This document shows positions 7,700 through 10,674 of a stretch of DNA of 10,674 bases, piece by piece. Numbering within the stretch: the stretch's first letter is position 1; each line of letters starts with the position of its first letter. The notes beneath the pieces were generated by a model. It was not told the origin of the DNA. It saw nothing but the letters and a program-made list of their open reading frames with translations, and searched no databases. The translations under genes and the position numbers were made by a program. The DNA comes from Bacteroidales bacterium (GTDB lineage Bacteria > Bacteroidota > Bacteroidia > Bacteroidales > Muribaculaceae): contig SFNM01000066.1 in the NCBI GenBank assembly GCA_004552725.1, forward strand, positions 1 to 10,674. The letters are read 5' to 3'.

Positions 7700-8987
7700 T
7701 TTCTGGAGTGTTTTTCACCAACTCAACTAACGCAGATGTGAGACGTTCAAGTTGCTCATCGCTGATTATATAAGGTGGCATCAAGTAAGCGTTGCGGCCA
7801 AATGGACGCACCCACACGCCTGCTTTCACGCATCGTGCCTGAAATTCGCCTTGGTCGACAGGGTATTTTAACTCCACTACACCAATTGAACCGATGCAAC
7901 GCACGTCGGCCACGTTTGGCAGTAGCCGAGCCGGCTCTAATCCCGTGCGCAATTTTTCCTCAATATGGTGTAGTCGGGTTGCCATATCTTGCTCGTTGAG
8001 CATCCGAAGCGACTCAACGGCGATGGCGCACGCCAATGGGTTGCCCATGAATGTGGGCCCATGCATCAACACGCCCGCTTCGCCGCGCGAAATCGTGTCG
8101 GCCACTTGGCGTGTAGTGAGAACGGCGCTCATGGTTAGATAGCCTGCTGTCAAGCCCTTGCCTATACACATTATATCCGGCTCAACTCCGGCATGCTCCC
8201 ATGCAAACTTGCGCCCGGTGCGCCAAAAGCCGGTGGCAATCTCATCGAAAATGAGCAATACGCCATATTGGTTGCATAATGCGCGAAGCCTTCGCAAGTA
8301 TTCAGGGTGGTAGAACCACATCCCGCCTGCGCCTTGCACTATCGGCTCAAGGATGAACGCAGCCAATTCCCGATGGTGATTTTCAAATAATTCCTTTACG
8401 GGAGCGATGTCGGCCTCATCCCATTCGCCATCAAATCGCGAACGGGGTTGAGCCACAAAGTAGCGCACCGGCAATGCCGAACCGAAAGCACCGTGCATAC
8501 CCGTCACCGGGTCGCATACACTCATTGCATTCCAGGTGTCGCCATGATAGCCTGAACGGATGGTGGCAAAATTGGTCTTATCGTGTGAACCCGAAGCAGA
8601 TATTGCCGCTTGCACTGCCATCTTCATTGCTACTTCTACGGCCACTGATCCGCTATCGGCATAAAACACATTGTGCATCGATGGGCATACCGCATCCAAA
8701 AGCAATTTGCCCAATTCAATGGCCGGCTCGTGGGTGAAACCACCGAACATCACATGGCTCATACGGTCGATTTGAGCCTTCGCTGCTGCATTGAGACGGG
8801 GGTGATTATATCCATGAATAACACACCACCACGACGACATACCGTCGATTAATTGTGTGCCGTCAGTCAGTGTGATTACTGCTCCGTCGGCCCGCTCCAC
8901 CTTATACGTCGGGAGTGGGTTTATAGTAGATGTATATGGGTGCCACAAATGCTCGCGGTCCCATTTATCAGTCAAATTCGATTCCAT
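7689..8987 (-). CDS. bioA: Adenosylmethionine-8-amino-7-oxononanoate aminotransferase BioA
   Basis: BioA transfers the amino group of S-adenosylmethionine to KAPA, giving DAPA; it is a class-III PLP aminotransferase. The 432-residue protein aligns with the E. coli enzyme along its length: HLWHPYTS at 13-20, DGMSSWW at 48-54, HVMFGG at 78-83, ADSGSVAVEVAMKMA at 110-124, SGYHGDT at 145-151, DEIATGF at 248-254 with PLP-ring contact D248, the PLP lysine K277 in IGKGLT, HGPTFMGNPLAC at 309-320 and RPFGRNAYLMPPYI at 394-407. SSWW and the conserved Arg at 394 separate BioA from other class-III transaminases. One oddity is W255 in GFWRTG, where most class-III enzymes have Gly. It is the first gene of the bio operon. 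Its ATG is only 4 bp from the promoter -7 word, so the transcript is probably leaderless; no other Met occurs before residue 50. Confidence 0.95.
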   Translation of the reverse strand: MESNLTDKWDREHLWHPYTSTINPLPTYKVERADGAVITLTDGTQLIDGMSSWWCVIHGYNHPRLNAAAKAQIDRMSHVMFGGFTHEPAIELGKLLLDAVCPSMHNVFYADSGSVAVEVAMKMAVQAAISASGSHDKTNFATIRSGYHGDTWNAMSVCDPVTGMHGAFGSALPVRYFVAQPRSRFDGEWDEADIAPVKELFENHHRELAAFILEPIVQGAGGMWFYHPEYLRRLRALCNQYGVLLIFDEIATGFWRTGRKFAWEHAGVEPDIMCIGKGLTAGYLTMSAVLTTRQVADTISRGEAGVLMHGPTFMGNPLACAIAVESLRMLNEQDMATRLHHIEEKLRTGLEPARLLPNVADVRCIGSIGVVELKYPVDQGEFQARCVKAGVWVRPFGRNAYLMPPYIISDEQLERLTSALVELVKNTPENGH

Positions 8988-8991
8988 ACTG

Positions 8992-8999
8992 CAAAGTTA
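8992..8999 (-). promoter_or_regulatory. -7 element of the biotin operon promoter
   Basis: Minus-strand TAACTTTG (8999-8992) matches TAnnTTTG exactly. Only CAGT separates it from the bioA ATG at 8987. Transcription starts usually fall a few bases past this word, so the mRNA would begin at or next to the ATG. A good -33 word is missing at the expected 19-21 bp; the nearest TTG is about 14 bp upstream (9016-9014). I see no BirA-type operator (TTGTAAAC with an inverted partner) nearby. Confidence 0.6.
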
Positions 9000-9040
9000 C
9001 GAAATTTTTGTGACAATCCACCACTTTTTCCCACTTTTAG

Positions 9041-9073
9041 GAAAAAGCGAAGGCTCTACGTTTCATACCTTCG
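9041..9073 (-). terminator. Intrinsic terminator of the small exported-protein gene
   Basis: On the minus strand CGAAGG (9073-9068) pairs with CCTTCG (9053-9048) across a 14-nt loop and is followed by CTTTTTCC, giving a T-tract at 9046-9042. It starts 4 bp after the stop of the 192-residue gene and separates it from the bioA promoter. A second, adjacent stem, CTTTTTCC/GGAAAAAG (9024-9031 with 9040-9047), uses the T-tract itself as one arm. Confidence 0.7.
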
Positions 9074-9077
9074 ATTG

Positions 9078-9656
9078 TTATCTCACTAAGCCCATACGGT
9101 CAGTAAGATAGAATATAAACAAGTTGTTATAGGATATTTGGTAAGTGTTGTCCGGCTCGTTTGTCGTGGGGTCGAGTATTTTACGGTATCGATTTATCTC
9201 ATAAATCAAATGGTGCTTTTCGTCGTACAACGCAATATAATATGAATAACCTGTCCATTGTCCGCAGATTGGCTCGTTGATGTATTCAACTTTGCTTGGT
9301 ATATTAAATAGCTTTACTATGTCAGGATTGTCTATCGCAATACAATCGAAATAAATGTCTTCTTTTGAATACCACTTTGTGTAGGTTGTGTACAATGAAT
9401 CAGTTTTGGCCACAATAGTCAAATCAGCGAAATAAGCACAATTATTTGGCTTTGAGCCCATTACCAAATATGGGCCCTTTGGAATGTATTGGCGCAGATG
9501 GTATTGGTCGAGATAATAATCCACTTTAAGGTGGAGGTATTCCGAAAATTCATTTGCAAAATCATTATTCTGCTCTTGCTTATTGGAGTTTTGTGCACTT
9601 GCCGCAATAAAGCAGAGCATACATAAGCATAAAAATATAATAGTGCGTCTTTTCAT
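9078..9656 (-). CDS. Small exported protein of unknown function
   Basis: A 192-residue protein I do not recognise. Residues 1-22 form a clear signal peptide: MKRR, then a hydrophobic core rich in Leu, Cys and Phe, then AASA|Q. The mature part has about 170 residues and is rich in Tyr, Asp and Asn (for example VDYYLDQYHLRQY at 45-57, TGYSYYIALYDEK near 135-147). It looks like a compact alpha/beta fold without membrane segments. The cysteine in the core is not in a lipobox position, so it is probably periplasmic or secreted rather than a lipoprotein. It has its own promoter and terminator and is therefore a single-gene unit. AT content is higher than in the neighbouring bio genes, which may hint at a lineage-specific or acquired gene. 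A GGAAG stretch 6 bp before the ATG may serve as a ribosome-binding site. Confidence 0.75.
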   Translation of the reverse strand: MKRRTIIFLCLCMLCFIAASAQNSNKQEQNNDFANEFSEYLHLKVDYYLDQYHLRQYIPKGPYLVMGSKPNNCAYFADLTIVAKTDSLYTTYTKWYSKEDIYFDCIAIDNPDIVKLFNIPSKVEYINEPICGQWTGYSYYIALYDEKHHLIYEINRYRKILDPTTNEPDNTYQISYNNLFIFYLTDRMGLVR

Positions 9657-9682
9657 TTGTATCTTCCAACTATTTCTTTTCG

Positions 9683-9713
9683 CAAAGTTACTATAAAAAA
9701 AGTAATAGTCAAG
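9683..9713 (-). promoter_or_regulatory. Promoter of the small exported-protein gene
   Basis: Minus-strand TAACTTTG (9690-9683) has CTTG (9713-9710) exactly 19 bp upstream, a close match to the Bacteroidetes -33/-7 pair. The leader to the ATG at 9656 would be about 20 nt and contains GGAAG. Confidence 0.7.
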
Positions 9714-9981
9714 GCTTTCACTATAAATTTTCAGAAAGTTTATATACTCGCGAAAATCAACTGTGTTTAGTTGATTGAATAATTCTTTAAGTTACACATT
9801 AAGTAATCTGGTAATTTGTTGATATTTTTAATTATTTACAATTATTAGTTAATGCTTTACATTAAGTCATTTACACCCTTGTGATATTGTATATTCTCTG
9901 GGAAATCTTTATGGCTTGTTGACAGTAGATGCCCTCAGCCATTTATTCAAAAGAGATTTTTGCCGGAATGTGTTTTTTTTT
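9714..9981. other. AT-rich intergenic region between divergent genes
   Basis: This stretch separates two divergent promoters and has no convincing reading frame. It contains a perfect 8-bp inverted repeat, AATCAACT/AGTTGATT, with a 6-nt loop (9755-9776). It also has a short direct repeat, acattaagt, near 9796 and 9859. Either could be a regulator site for the exported-protein gene or the transporter; nothing in the sequence decides. Confidence 0.4.
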
Positions 9982-10013
9982 CTTGTGAGAAACAAATAAA
10001 TTTGCTAAATTTG
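9982..10013 (+). promoter_or_regulatory. Promoter of the MFS transporter gene
   Basis: TAAATTTG occurs twice back to back, at 9997-10004 and 10006-10013. The second has CTTG (9982-9985) 20 bp upstream and is the better match to the -33/-7 arrangement. The leader to the ATG at 10075 would be about 55 nt, AT-rich and without a clear Shine-Dalgarno. Confidence 0.6.
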
Positions 10014-10074
10014 CACGATTTTAGTAATAAGCAGAATATATCAATACAGAACTATATCATTTCACTGACTTATC

Positions 10075-10674
10075 ATGAAAAACAAACCCGATTTGAGTTT
10101 TTGGAAGTTGTGGAATCTCAGTTTTGGTTTCTTTGGTGTGCAGATCGCTTATGCGCTACAGAGTTCCCAAGTGAGCCGCATCTTCTCAACTATCGGTGCC
10201 GACCCGCACGATTTGAGTTACTTTTGGATTCTTCCGCCCTTGATGGGCTTGATTGTGCAACCTATTGTGGGTGTTGCATCGGATAAAACATGGACACGAT
10301 TAGGCCGCCGCTTGCCCTATCTCCTGCTGGGCGCTTTAGTGGCAATCGTGGTAATGAGTCTTCTGCCCAATGCCGGCTCATTAGGATTGGCCGTGTCGCA
10401 AGCCATTATCTTCGGATTGGTGATGTTGATGCTTCTCGACACATCTATTAATATGGCTATGCAACCTTTCAAGATGCTTGTGGGCGACTTTGTGAACGAA
10501 AAGCAAAAAGGTTTGGCTTACTCCATCCAAAGTTTCTTGTGCAATGCCGGTTCGGTGGTCGGTTATATCGCCCCGATACTTTTAGCATTGTTCTTGAGTA
10601 ATACTGCTCCGGCCGGTGAAGTGCCCCCCACGGTGACTTGGGCATTTTACATCGGTGCCGCTATCCTTTTGCTT
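10075..10674 (+). CDS. MFS sugar transporter (SLC45/maltose-transporter type), 5' part
   Basis: The reading frame opens with ATG at 10075 and stays open for 200 codons to the window edge, so less than half of a typical 450-500-residue transporter is present. It begins MKNKPDLSFWKLWNLSFGFFG, as in the Bacteroidetes MFS group related to SLC45 and maltose transporters. PPLMGLIVQPIVGVASD at about 54-70 followed by TWTRLGRRLPY is the characteristic MFS loop 2-3 motif (G-x-x-S-D-x-x-x-x-R-x-G-R-R). Further helices lie near 82-96, 103-121 and 151-175, with the conserved LVGDFV at about 134-139. In this group such proteins import maltose or other alpha-glucosides across the inner membrane, often next to glycoside phosphorylases; the neighbour that would show the sugar lies to the right. 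Family call is firm, substrate is inferred. Confidence 0.88.
   Translation, partial: MKNKPDLSFWKLWNLSFGFFGVQIAYALQSSQVSRIFSTIGADPHDLSYFWILPPLMGLIVQPIVGVASDKTWTRLGRRLPYLLLGALVAIVVMSLLPNAGSLGLAVSQAIIFGLVMLMLLDTSINMAMQPFKMLVGDFVNEKQKGLAYSIQSFLCNAGSVVGYIAPILLALFLSNTAPAGEVPPTVTWAFYIGAAILLL

Noticed and set aside
9960..10286. Plus-strand reading frame of 108 codons
   Set aside because: It overlaps the promoter and the start of the MFS gene in another frame, and its translation shows no protein-like pattern.

Overview
The window looks like the chromosome of a Bacteroidales bacterium, possibly Muribaculaceae (the family is a guess). Four gene starts carry the Bacteroidetes -7 promoter word (TAnnTTTG), three of them with a TTTG-like -33 word about 19-20 bp upstream. 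Ribosome-binding sites are weak or absent. The proteins also have Bacteroidetes character: a secreted phosphoesterase fused to a PQQ-type propeller, a DUF4143 ATPase, and a one-piece BioG-BioC protein.

Layout from left to right. Position 1-851 (minus) is an acyltransferase-3 membrane protein that runs off the left edge. A 337-bp gap follows, with that gene's promoter and a 52-nt near-perfect palindrome. Position 1189-3006 (minus) is a secreted metallophosphoesterase/beta-propeller protein. Just upstream of it, 3030-4382 (minus) is a DUF4143-type AAA ATPase. Its leader holds three direct repeats of an 18-bp unit at 33-34 bp spacing, plus a partial fourth copy. Position 4537-8987 (minus) is a compact biotin operon in the order bioA, bioF, bioG-bioC fusion, bioD, with genes overlapping by 11, 4 and 4 bp. 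bioA has a promoter so close to its ATG that its mRNA is probably leaderless. Position 9078-9656 (minus) is a small exported protein of unknown function with its own promoter and terminator. After a 418-bp AT-rich gap, the only plus-strand gene, an MFS sugar transporter of the SLC45/maltose-transporter type, starts at 10075 and runs off the right edge.

The four bio genes cover the route from malonyl-ACP to dethiobiotin. BioC methylates malonyl-ACP, fatty acid synthesis extends it, BioG removes the methyl ester, and BioF, BioA and BioD then build KAPA, DAPA and dethiobiotin. The last enzyme, BioB, is not in this window. The other genes show no obvious functional link to biotin.

The least explained feature is the repeat array in the ATPase leader. 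I see no CRISPR array, tRNA, rRNA, insertion sequence or prophage.
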